Below, one piece after another: positions 1-6,708 of a stretch of 10,067 nt of DNA. The translations under genes were made by a program, and so were the position numbers. The stretch is from assembly GCA_007132365.1 (NCBI GenBank), contig SLOS01000093.1:1-10067 (forward strand), written 5' to 3'. The notes beneath the pieces are model-generated. The model searched no databases and had not been told where the DNA came from. It worked only from the letters and a program-made list of their open reading frames with translations. Each line of letters starts with the position of its first letter. Position 1 is the first letter of the stretch. The DNA comes from Bacteroidales bacterium. Lineage in GTDB: Bacteria; Bacteroidota; Bacteroidia; Bacteroidales; PUMT01.

Positions 1-1261
1 CCACCAGGCTCTTCCCCTGCAATATCTCAGGAGCTTCATGACCAAGTCCGGTTAATTCTGCCACTGTTGGATACAGGTCAATGAATTCCACAATTGATTC
101 GCATTTTGTCCCGTGATTATGTTCAAATTCTGAGCCGGGAACTGAAATGATCAATGGAGCCCTTACACTGCCCTCCCACAGGCTTCTCTTTGACCAGCAG
201 TCATGTTCCCCAAGATTATAACCATGATCTGACAAAAATATGACTATTGTTTCATCCCTTATCCCCAGCCTTTCAAGTGCATCAAGAAGACGCCCAACCT
301 GCCGGTCCATAAAACGAACACTGGCCATGTAACCACGTATAGCCTTTCGTTTTTGAATCTGATCCATTCCCCAGATTCTGTCATTTTGTCTGGCCAAAGC
401 CTCATCAGGTACGTTATCTCCTATAATGACAGGCGGAAGCTGCACCTCATCCAGAGGATAAGGCTCAAAACAACTCTCGGGGGCAATAAACGGGACATGA
501 GGCCTTACAAATCCAACCGCAAGAAAAAACGGATCATCCCTCTTTAACCTTTGCAAATTTGTTCCATCCTCCGGAACCTTTCCTGCACGGTTTTCCAATA
601 TCGCAATAGCCTGACTGGCTGCAAGATAATCCGCCTGAGTGAAGTCAAGCTCGTCGGGAATTATCATTTTGGAAAAATTCCCGCCATAGTGGGTATTCTT
701 TGGAGAAAGCAGCTCCAGTTCCCCCTGGCTCATAGTTTCAGGGGCAAGAACATTATAAACATAATCCCAGGAATCAGGGTCATCAGGTCCCGGATCCCCT
801 CTTTCTATACCACCAGGCACACCCATATGATATATTTTTGACACCCTCGCAGTATAATAGCCCCATTCACGTAAGAACCCTGCCATCGAAGGGTGATCAG
901 CAAGTTCAGGAGTTTCAGCCCTGTAATTCCCCAGCCTGCTGGTATTGCGCAGAACCCCGTTTGTTTCCGGGTACAACCCGCTCATAAAAGAGGCTCTTGA
1001 AGGACCACAAAGAGGATATTGACAGTAAGCCCTGGAGAACATGACACCTTCCTCTGCCAGACGATTCAAATGAGGTGTGTGGTTGTCAATATCCATATAA
1101 GGCCCGATTCTGGTGTTCAGATCATCGGAAACAATAAAAAGTATATTGGGCTTTTTTGACAGGTTATTCTGATGCTGTTCCTCTCCCTGAGCATCGGAAT
1201 GTCCTGCAGCCAGAGACAATGAACATAAAGGCAGCGTGGATATTAAAATTGTTTTTTTCAT
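1..1261 (-). CDS. Sulfatase, iduronate-2-sulfatase-like, Cys-type (3' end beyond window)
   Basis: This is a formylglycine-dependent type I sulfatase, predicted to hydrolyse a sulfate ester on a glycan in the periplasm. The first 420 codons are present; the C-terminal subdomain runs off the left edge. An N-terminal signal peptide (residues 1 to about 24, no good lipobox) suggests export. Visible active-site elements are the metal-binding pair D46/D47, the maturation motif CGPSR with C85 as the formylglycine precursor, K142 and H145 in SKIYH, H255 in RPHVP, D345/H346 in SDHG, and K358. The SDHGYNLGEH block, the RPHVPF block and SKIYH in place of GKWH resemble human iduronate-2-sulfatase and its bacterial relatives (SulfAtlas S1_7 type); that subfamily assignment is by memory of motifs. 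The ATG lies 44 bases after the stop of the preceding sulfatase gene, so it is probably co-transcribed. The exact substrate is unknown; a 2-O-sulfated uronic acid is one possibility. Confidence 0.93.
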   Translation of the reverse strand, partial: MKKTILISTLPLCSLSLAAGHSDAQGEEQHQNNLSKKPNILFIVSDDLNTRIGPYMDIDNHTPHLNRLAEEGVMFSRAYCQYPLCGPSRASFMSGLYPETNGVLRNTSRLGNYRAETPELADHPSMAGFLREWGYYTARVSKIYHMGVPGGIERGDPGPDDPDSWDYVYNVLAPETMSQGELELLSPKNTHYGGNFSKMIIPDELDFTQADYLAASQAIAILENRAGKVPEDGTNLQRLKRDDPFFLAVGFVRPHVPFIAPESCFEPYPLDEVQLPPVIIGDNVPDEALARQNDRIWGMDQIQKRKAIRGYMASVRFMDRQVGRLLDALERLGIRDETIVIFLSDHGYNLGEHDCWSKRSLWEGSVRAPLIISVPGSEFEHNHGTKCESIVEFIDLYPTVAELTGLGHEAPEILQGKSLV

Positions 1262-1305
1262 AACTATTATTAAACTTCGAAATCAGGACTGAATAGCATC
1301 AATTT

Positions 1306-2772
1306 TTAATTATCCACCGGAATATAGTCGGGGTTCATCGTATGCATAACAGGCGACATACTTTCCAGCCATGAATGGAGATCATCAAGCAACTTATCCT
1401 TCAACTCAGGTTTCACTTCTGCAAGGTCATTGGTTTCGCTTATATCTTCCCTTAGATTATAAAGCTCCACCTCCGGAGGATCGTAAAACTCAATCAGTTT
1501 GTAATCGCCTGAACGGATCGCTGCACCCGGTGTATTCCCACGAGGCGCATAATGCGGATAATACCAGTGCAGGGTAATTGTGGTATCGGATTTTCTTCCA
1601 TCAAAATCATTAACCAGTGAACGCCCGTCAAGCGGTTTATTGGGATTTGCTGCCGGACCAACTATATCAATAACAGTTGCATAAATATCTTCCGAAATGG
1701 CAGGATTCCGACTTACGGTCCCTGGCTCTATATGCCCCGGCCATCGAATGATAAGCGGAACCCTTATACCTCCTTCATAAAGATGGCTCTTTTCTTCACG
1801 AAAAGGTCTAAGATCTGAAAGAGTCCGGCCGGACCCAAGTTCCCTTATCGCTCCGTTATCAGATTTAAATATGACTACTGTATTATCGCTTAATCCCATT
1901 TCATCCAAAGCATCTAAAAGCCTCCCCACATTCCAGTCAACACTCTCTACCATGGCCGCGTAAACCGGATCAATTGGGGTTCCCTCAACTATAGGCTTAT
2001 ATTTTTCAATCAGGTCCTGTGGTGCTTCAATAGGAGTATGCACAGCATAATGCGGCAAATAAAGGAGGAATGGTCCGTCTTTGTAATTCTCCATAAACTT
2101 TATTGCTTCATCTGTAAGCCTGTCCGTGAGATATTCGCCTGGCTCCCCTCCTTCAAGTGTTGGTATCCTCGGATTATGTCCTGACTGAGGATTTTCATAA
2201 GGATAAAAATGACTGGGCGGGGCACCGTGGGTGTAACCTGCAACATTGTAATCAAACCCCAGATCAGTGGGCCAGTGTCCTTCCCGGCCGACATGCCACT
2301 TCCCAATGCTTATCGAGGTATAGCCTGCAGGTTTAAGTGCCCTGGCAAGGGTTATCTCATCCAAAGGCAGGTCCATCAGATCATCAGGCGGAAAGATCCT
2401 GCTGTTCTCCGGATAACGGTGATACCCGACAGCCGTAATATGCCCGGTAAATCCGACCCTGGTCTGATTCTTTCCGGTTAACAATGCCACCCTTGTGGGT
2501 GAACAAACAGGACAGGAAGAATATGCGTCAGTCCACATTATCCCCTCCGATGCCAGACGGTCAATATTTGGGGTCTCAATATACTTCTGGCCATAAACGC
2601 CAACATCCTGTGATGATAAATCATCTATGAGAATAATCAAAAAATTCGGCAGCTCCTCTTTGGCCTCATCGCATGAATACATCCCCAACAAACCAAATGT
2701 TGTTATACCAATTCCAAATTTTGCCCCCGAAAGAATTTTCCTGTTAATAATCTTATAATCTGTTTTTGCCAT
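1306..2772 (-). CDS. Arylsulfatase-type lipoprotein, Cys-type
   Basis: This is a complete 488-residue type I sulfatase predicted to remove sulfate from a glycan. The N-terminus has a basic region, a hydrophobic stretch (about 20-32) and a loose lipobox ending at C34, followed by DEAKEE. That acidic run resembles the lipoprotein export signal of Bacteroidota, so surface anchoring is plausible. Active-site residues seen are D50/D51, C90 in CSPTR (the formylglycine precursor, with Thr at the fourth position, which the sulfatase signature allows), K158 and H160 in GKWHVG, H245 in HTP, D305/N306 in SDNG, and K328. The usual GGKG before YEGGIRVP is replaced by REEKS. The C-terminal subdomain carries the usual DYKLIEFYD and ELYNL strands and ends with a MNPDY segment like that of many Bacteroidota arylsulfatases. 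The ATG is 16 bases after the upstream stop, the tightest spacing in the array. The substrate position cannot be read from sequence. Confidence 0.95.
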   Translation of the reverse strand: MAKTDYKIINRKILSGAKFGIGITTFGLLGMYSCDEAKEELPNFLIILIDDLSSQDVGVYGQKYIETPNIDRLASEGIMWTDAYSSCPVCSPTRVALLTGKNQTRVGFTGHITAVGYHRYPENSRIFPPDDLMDLPLDEITLARALKPAGYTSISIGKWHVGREGHWPTDLGFDYNVAGYTHGAPPSHFYPYENPQSGHNPRIPTLEGGEPGEYLTDRLTDEAIKFMENYKDGPFLLYLPHYAVHTPIEAPQDLIEKYKPIVEGTPIDPVYAAMVESVDWNVGRLLDALDEMGLSDNTVVIFKSDNGAIRELGSGRTLSDLRPFREEKSHLYEGGIRVPLIIRWPGHIEPGTVSRNPAISEDIYATVIDIVGPAANPNKPLDGRSLVNDFDGRKSDTTITLHWYYPHYAPRGNTPGAAIRSGDYKLIEFYDPPEVELYNLREDISETNDLAEVKPELKDKLLDDLHSWLESMSPVMHTMNPDYIPVDN

Positions 2773-2788
2773 AATAAGGTTAAATATG

Positions 2789-4207
2789 TTAGTGCATTAT
2801 TTCTCTGGGATAATCATCTGAGTAGGTATATGCCTGATTCATCAGTTGCTTCATTTTCTCAACAACCTCAGGACGTTTATTGACCAGATTAACTGTTTCA
2901 CCCGGATCAGCCTCAAGATCATAAAGTTCATAACGGATCTCATCCCCTCTTGAGATGCTGTGCAATTTGTATTTCCCGTATCTTAAAGCCTGCATAAAAG
3001 TCTCCCGTACATGACCATAATCCCAGTACAGGTACTCATGCTCCTCACCTTTCTCTCCCCTCAAATCAGGCCAGAATGATAACCCATCTGCTTCGATGGT
3101 CCCCGGATAATTTACAATATCGGCAAACGTCGGCATCATATCCCAGAAAGCAATCACCTTGTCATTTTCTACACCTTCTGGTATGACATTCTTCCACCTG
3201 GCAATAAAAGGGATCCTTATCCCTCCTTCATAATTATCTCTTTTACCTCCCCTGAACGGACCATTGCTGTTAAAGAATTCAATCGGAGTAGGCACTCCCT
3301 GATAAGAACCATTGTCGCTTGTGAAAATAACCAGGGTATTACTTTCAAGGCCCAGTGCCCTGAGCTGATCCATTATCCTGCCTACATCCGTGTCCATCCT
3401 TGTGATCATTGCTGCATAATTTTTCTCTATCTGCTGCCAGTCCCTGTCCGTGTAAGGCTCATCGCTGGGAACAATAAAATGCTCAGGGGTATCTTTCGGA
3501 TAATCTGAAAAGTGGGGAATTGTATAGGAAAGGTAAAGAAAAAAAGGATTATCCGCGTTCCTGTCAATAAAATCCATTGCTTTCTCAGTAAATAGATCAT
3601 GCGTATAGAACCTTCTCTCACCTCCCCGGTTACCGACTATTTTACCAACTTCATCAATAATCACAAGCTCCTGCAACAAAACCAGCCTGTCATTCTCCCA
3701 AAGATAATCGGGATAATAGAAATGTGCCTGATCCTGATTATAGTGACCGTAAAAATAATCGAACCCCTGCATATTTGGTAAACCCCATGTTCCTGGTATT
3801 CCAACACCCCATTTGCCTACCCCTCCTGTCTTATAACCGGCTTTTTTAAACATTTCAGCAATGGTGAAATCATCCGGCCTCAAATAGATACCATGGGGAA
3901 GATTGTCCCTGATCCTGTTATTACCATTATGAAACCCGGTAAGTAAACTGCTCCGTGCCGGAGCTGAAACAGTCGAACCGGAATATGCCTGGGTAAACCT
4001 CATTCCTTCAGCAGACAGCTGGTCAATGTGGGGAGTCAGAATTTTTTCCTGACCATAACAACCAAGATCGCCATAACCCAGATCATCGGCCATAATAAAA
4101 ATAATATTCGGCCGAGGAAATTGAATTCCATCAGATGCTGAAGCAGCAACAGGTGAAGCTGCCCCTAAAACCACTCCAATAAAAGCTTTTCCTTTACTGA
4201 TTTTCAT
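2789..4207 (-). CDS. Exported arylsulfatase, Ser-type
   Basis: This is a 472-residue type I sulfatase. I chose the ATG at 4207: it starts a clear signal peptide (K2, K5, K7, hydrophobic 8-21, ASA-type cleavage site near residue 24), while the 20-codon extension upstream begins with TTG and has no signal. It is predicted to be a soluble periplasmic enzyme. Metal ligands D41/D42 are followed by SAPAR with S81 as the formylglycine precursor, so maturation needs a radical-SAM anaerobic sulfatase maturase (anSME) acting on serine. Further elements are K132 in GKWG, H232 in TIPH, D298/N299 in SDNG, and K322 in GGK before YEGGIRIP. The His normally following KW is Gly (G134). The QGFDYFYG and QAHFYYPDYLW blocks occur in a large group of environmental arylsulfatases that also carry GKWG, so the substitution is probably a family trait. 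The substrate is unknown. Confidence 0.94.
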   Translation of the reverse strand: MKISKGKAFIGVVLGAASPVAASASDGIQFPRPNIIFIMADDLGYGDLGCYGQEKILTPHIDQLSAEGMRFTQAYSGSTVSAPARSSLLTGFHNGNNRIRDNLPHGIYLRPDDFTIAEMFKKAGYKTGGVGKWGVGIPGTWGLPNMQGFDYFYGHYNQDQAHFYYPDYLWENDRLVLLQELVIIDEVGKIVGNRGGERRFYTHDLFTEKAMDFIDRNADNPFFLYLSYTIPHFSDYPKDTPEHFIVPSDEPYTDRDWQQIEKNYAAMITRMDTDVGRIMDQLRALGLESNTLVIFTSDNGSYQGVPTPIEFFNSNGPFRGGKRDNYEGGIRIPFIARWKNVIPEGVENDKVIAFWDMMPTFADIVNYPGTIEADGLSFWPDLRGEKGEEHEYLYWDYGHVRETFMQALRYGKYKLHSISRGDEIRYELYDLEADPGETVNLVNKRPEVVEKMKQLMNQAYTYSDDYPREIMH

Positions 4208-4270
4208 TATTGTTAGTTTTTTATATATAAGTTCAGTCCATTTTGATATTAATGAATAATAATACAATAT

Positions 4271-5431
4271 TTAAGGTTTCCATATTGATGCTGCAATATG
4301 CTGTTGTAAATTCTCAGGAGACGCCCAATAATATAATGAAACTATATCACCATCAGTTCTTTGTGTAATTACCGGATATCCAAAGTCCCAGTTACTGTTT
4401 ACAAAATCCATGAAATTATCACGGATGACAAACTCTTCTCCCCAGTTTTTTCCGTTATCCTGACTGTATCTTCCGGCAATCCTGCCGTAATCGCGATCAC
4501 CGTAAATACATGCAAGCCTGCCATCCTCCAATTTTACCAAAGCAGGAGGATTTGTGTTGTTGCCCTCTGACAATTCGAACATTTTAACAGTACTCAGATG
4601 CCTCCATGTATTACATCTGTCTTCAGAAATATAGGCCTCAATGCTGTTTCTTACATCATCCCTTTCACCAAAATACCTGTTGCGGTGAGCCAGTACAAAT
4701 GTATTTTCCGAAATCCGGACAGTACTGCTCATTATCGGATTAAAATAAGGCTCATCCGGGGTAACCCACGAAACAAACTCAAAACTCATCCCCCCATCTT
4801 CAGTCCCGATACAGGCAATGCGATTATTCCGGGGGTTCTGATAATTGGCCGAAATGAAAAGGTAAAGCTCTCTTTGGCCCGTTACAATATAGTCAGTCCG
4901 TGCGGTAATCTCCTTACCCCTGAGCTCAGCATGGTTATTAATGTCTCCAAGATACCATGGGCCCTTCCAGGTTGCTCCCCTGTCATAAGAATAGTAAAAT
5001 CCTCCTTCCGGGTCGTCATTACCATGGTAGCCAGTGGCAAAAACCCTCATGGCAAAACCCTCATGTTCAAAATTCAGAGGTTGTTCCAGAAATTCTTTCT
5101 TGTCGGGAACCCATTTGATATTGTCGTCATCCATAAAATCATCCGGCTTAAACATCTCCCAGCTTTCACCTCCATTCAGGCTTCTGGTAAACAGGCTTTC
5201 CTCAACTCCTGCAATGTTATGCCCACTTCTTACTGTATATTCTCCCATGGTGAATCCGACAAGGATCTCATCTCCCCATTGCCATATACCATTGTTGGCG
5301 GGCCAGCCGAGAAATTTATCTTCCTCGATAGCAGCGATGACGTGCCTTGGATCATTATCATTTTTCTCCCCGCAAGAGGGTATAATGGCCAGTGACAGAC
5401 TTAAAACAAACAAAATATTATATTTCCCCAT
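4271..5431 (-). CDS. BNR/Asp-box propeller lipoprotein, sialidase-like fold (copy 2)
   Basis: This is a 386-residue lipoprotein: a hydrophobic signal, lipobox IPSC with C20, then GEKNDND, which fits a surface export signal. Five Asp-box-like repeats are visible: 84-91 (SLNGGESW, Asn for Asp), 148-155 (SYDRGATW, canonical), 210-217 (TEDGGMSF), 269-276 (SEDRCNTW, Cys for Gly) and 323-330 (SQDNGKNW). This predicts a six-bladed beta-propeller as in sialidases. The FRIP-type arginine motif of true sialidases is absent from the N-terminus; residues 40-48 read FLGWPANNG instead. Other conserved stretches shared with its neighbour are the PDDFMDDDNIKWVP segment (96-109), HEGFAMR (123-129) and the GYHGNDDPEGG block (134-144). 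It may be a glycoside hydrolase, a lyase or a glycan-binding protein; automatic annotation would probably say exo-alpha-sialidase, which I doubt. It follows its paralogue after 51 bases and sits between sulfatases, so its ligand is probably the same sulfated glycan. Confidence 0.9.
   Translation of the reverse strand: MGKYNILFVLSLSLAIIPSCGEKNDNDPRHVIAAIEEDKFLGWPANNGIWQWGDEILVGFTMGEYTVRSGHNIAGVEESLFTRSLNGGESWEMFKPDDFMDDDNIKWVPDKKEFLEQPLNFEHEGFAMRVFATGYHGNDDPEGGFYYSYDRGATWKGPWYLGDINNHAELRGKEITARTDYIVTGQRELYLFISANYQNPRNNRIACIGTEDGGMSFEFVSWVTPDEPYFNPIMSSTVRISENTFVLAHRNRYFGERDDVRNSIEAYISEDRCNTWRHLSTVKMFELSEGNNTNPPALVKLEDGRLACIYGDRDYGRIAGRYSQDNGKNWGEEFVIRDNFMDFVNSNWDFGYPVITQRTDGDIVSLYYWASPENLQQHIAASIWKP
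4847..5347 (-). repeat. Imperfect direct repeat, unit in propeller copy 2
   Basis: This stretch encodes residues 29-195 of the second propeller gene and pairs with 6068-6568 in the first. The two align without gaps at an offset of 1221 bases. By hand count 135 of 167 encoded residues are identical (about 81%), and the DNA is visibly similar too, with most differences at third codon positions. It arises from gene duplication and is not a mobile element. Confidence 0.8.
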
Positions 5432-5482
5432 CAGTATAAATTATGGTTAGCAACTTTTTTTTATGATATTTAATCAAATCAC

Positions 5483-6652
5483 TTACAGATTCTCCGGATT
5501 ATATTCCGGGGCTTCAAACATTGTAACAGCAATATGTTGCTGCTGATTATTGTCGGAAGCCCAGTAATAAATTGTTATAAGCTTACCATCATCCCTTTGC
5601 AGAATAACCGGATAACCAAAGTCCCAGTAACTTGTTCCGTCATTAAAGTCATCACGTATTACGAATTCCTCCCCCCATGTTCTGCCTCCATCCTCGCTGT
5701 ATTTGCCTGACAATCTGCTGTTATGGCGATCACCATATATACAAATAAGACGTCCGTCCTCCAGCTTCAGCAGGGCGGGAGGATTTGAACTGCTTTGAAA
5801 ATATTTAACAGTGCTCATTATCTTCCATGTTTGGCCACGATCCTCAGATATTGCAACTTCTACGCCATTACCTTCCTTATTATCCAAAGCAGGATATATT
5901 TTCCGGTAAGCATTAATAAATGTATCGTCTGAAATCATTACAGTACTGCTCATTGCCGTATTAACAAATACATCATATTCAGCAGGAGTAATCCAGGAAA
6001 CAAATTCAAAACTTATCCCTCCATCCCTTGTTCTGATGCAGGCAAGGCGTTGTACATGTTCATTACGGGCTGAAATGAATAAATACATTTCTTTTTCACC
6101 GGTAACAATATAATCTGTCCTTGCAGTGATCCGGTGACCTGTGAATTCCCCATGTTCGTGTATCTCTCCAAGATACCATGGGCCCTCCCAGGTTGCGCCC
6201 CTGTCATAAGAATAATAGAAGCCCCCTTCCGGATCGTCATTTCCATGGTAGCCCGTCGCAAACACTCTCATGGCAAAACCTTCATGTCTGAAATTCAATG
6301 GGGTTTCCAGGCGGTTCTTCTCCTCCGGAACCCATTTAATATTGTCATCATCCATAAAATCGTCAGGTTTAAACATCTGCCAGGTTTCACCTCCATCCAG
6401 GCTTCTCGTAAACCAGCTTTCCTCAATACCGGTAATGTTATGTCCACCTCTTTCTGCATGTTCTCCCCTGGTAAACCCGACAAGTATTTCTTCTCCCCAT
6501 TGCCACATACCATTATTGGCAGGCCATCCGAGGAATTTCCCCTCTTCAATGGCAGCAATAACGTGTCTGAACCCATCATCCTCTTTCACTTCACAACCAA
6601 TAAGGATGCTAATTGATAATGCCAAAAACAATATAACCCTGATTTTTTTCAT
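5483..6652 (-). CDS. BNR/Asp-box propeller lipoprotein, sialidase-like fold (copy 1)
   Basis: This is a 389-residue lipoprotein and the paralogue of the next gene. I chose the ATG at 6652 because it opens a textbook signal (MKKIR, hydrophobic core, lipobox LIGC with C20, then EVKEDD); the longer frame starts with TTG and would overlap the preceding gene. Asp-boxes lie at 84-91 (SLDGGETW), 148-155 (SYDRGATW), 208-215 (TRDGGISF), 269-276 (SEDRGQTW) and 319-326 (SEDGGRTW); all five keep the Asp and Gly, so this copy is closer to consensus than its neighbour. It shares FLGWPANNG at 40-48 and HEGFAMR at 123-129, and likewise lacks a FRIP motif. Residues 29-195 align without gaps to the paralogue at about 81% identity; later residues diverge more, with short length differences and an extra C-terminal tail. 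It is predicted to be a cell-surface glycan-active or glycan-binding protein of unknown specificity. A true sialidase activity is not supported. Confidence 0.9.
   Translation of the reverse strand: MKKIRVILFLALSISILIGCEVKEDDGFRHVIAAIEEGKFLGWPANNGMWQWGEEILVGFTRGEHAERGGHNITGIEESWFTRSLDGGETWQMFKPDDFMDDDNIKWVPEEKNRLETPLNFRHEGFAMRVFATGYHGNDDPEGGFYYSYDRGATWEGPWYLGEIHEHGEFTGHRITARTDYIVTGEKEMYLFISARNEHVQRLACIRTRDGGISFEFVSWITPAEYDVFVNTAMSSTVMISDDTFINAYRKIYPALDNKEGNGVEVAISEDRGQTWKIMSTVKYFQSSSNPPALLKLEDGRLICIYGDRHNSRLSGKYSEDGGRTWGEEFVIRDDFNDGTSYWDFGYPVILQRDDGKLITIYYWASDNNQQQHIAVTMFEAPEYNPENL
6068..6568 (-). repeat. Imperfect direct repeat, unit in propeller copy 1
   Basis: This is the partner of the repeat at 4847-5347. 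It encodes residues 29-195 of the first propeller gene. Homologous recombination between the two units would delete about 1.2 kb and leave one fused gene. Confidence 0.8.
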
Positions 6653-6708
6653 ATGCTTAATTATTAATAAATTAATTTTCTTTATTCTCTTATTGATTAT
6701 TTCATTTT

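Noticed and set aside
1262..1305. Short inverted sequence (TCAGGACTGA) between two sulfatase genes
   Set aside because: A four-base stem with a two-base loop and no T-run is too weak for a terminator.
4208..4267. Upstream extension of the sulfatase to a TTG at 4267
   Set aside because: The extension would bury the signal peptide 20 residues inside the protein; the ATG at 4207 gives a normal exported N-terminus.
4598..5395. Long open frame of 265 codons on the plus strand
   Set aside because: It lies antisense to the clear propeller gene, has no recognisable domain, and similar antisense frames appear opposite the paralogue (6134-6616, 6270-6752) simply because the two genes are similar.
5034..5450. 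Plus-strand frame of 138 codons resembling the one at 6270-6752
   Set aside because: The resemblance is a by-product of the duplicated minus-strand genes; codon pattern and motifs support only the minus strand.
5432..5482. TTTG followed by TAATTTAT upstream of the gene starting at 5431
   Set aside because: The spacing of about 31 bases is too long for a Bacteroidota promoter and the second element departs from consensus.
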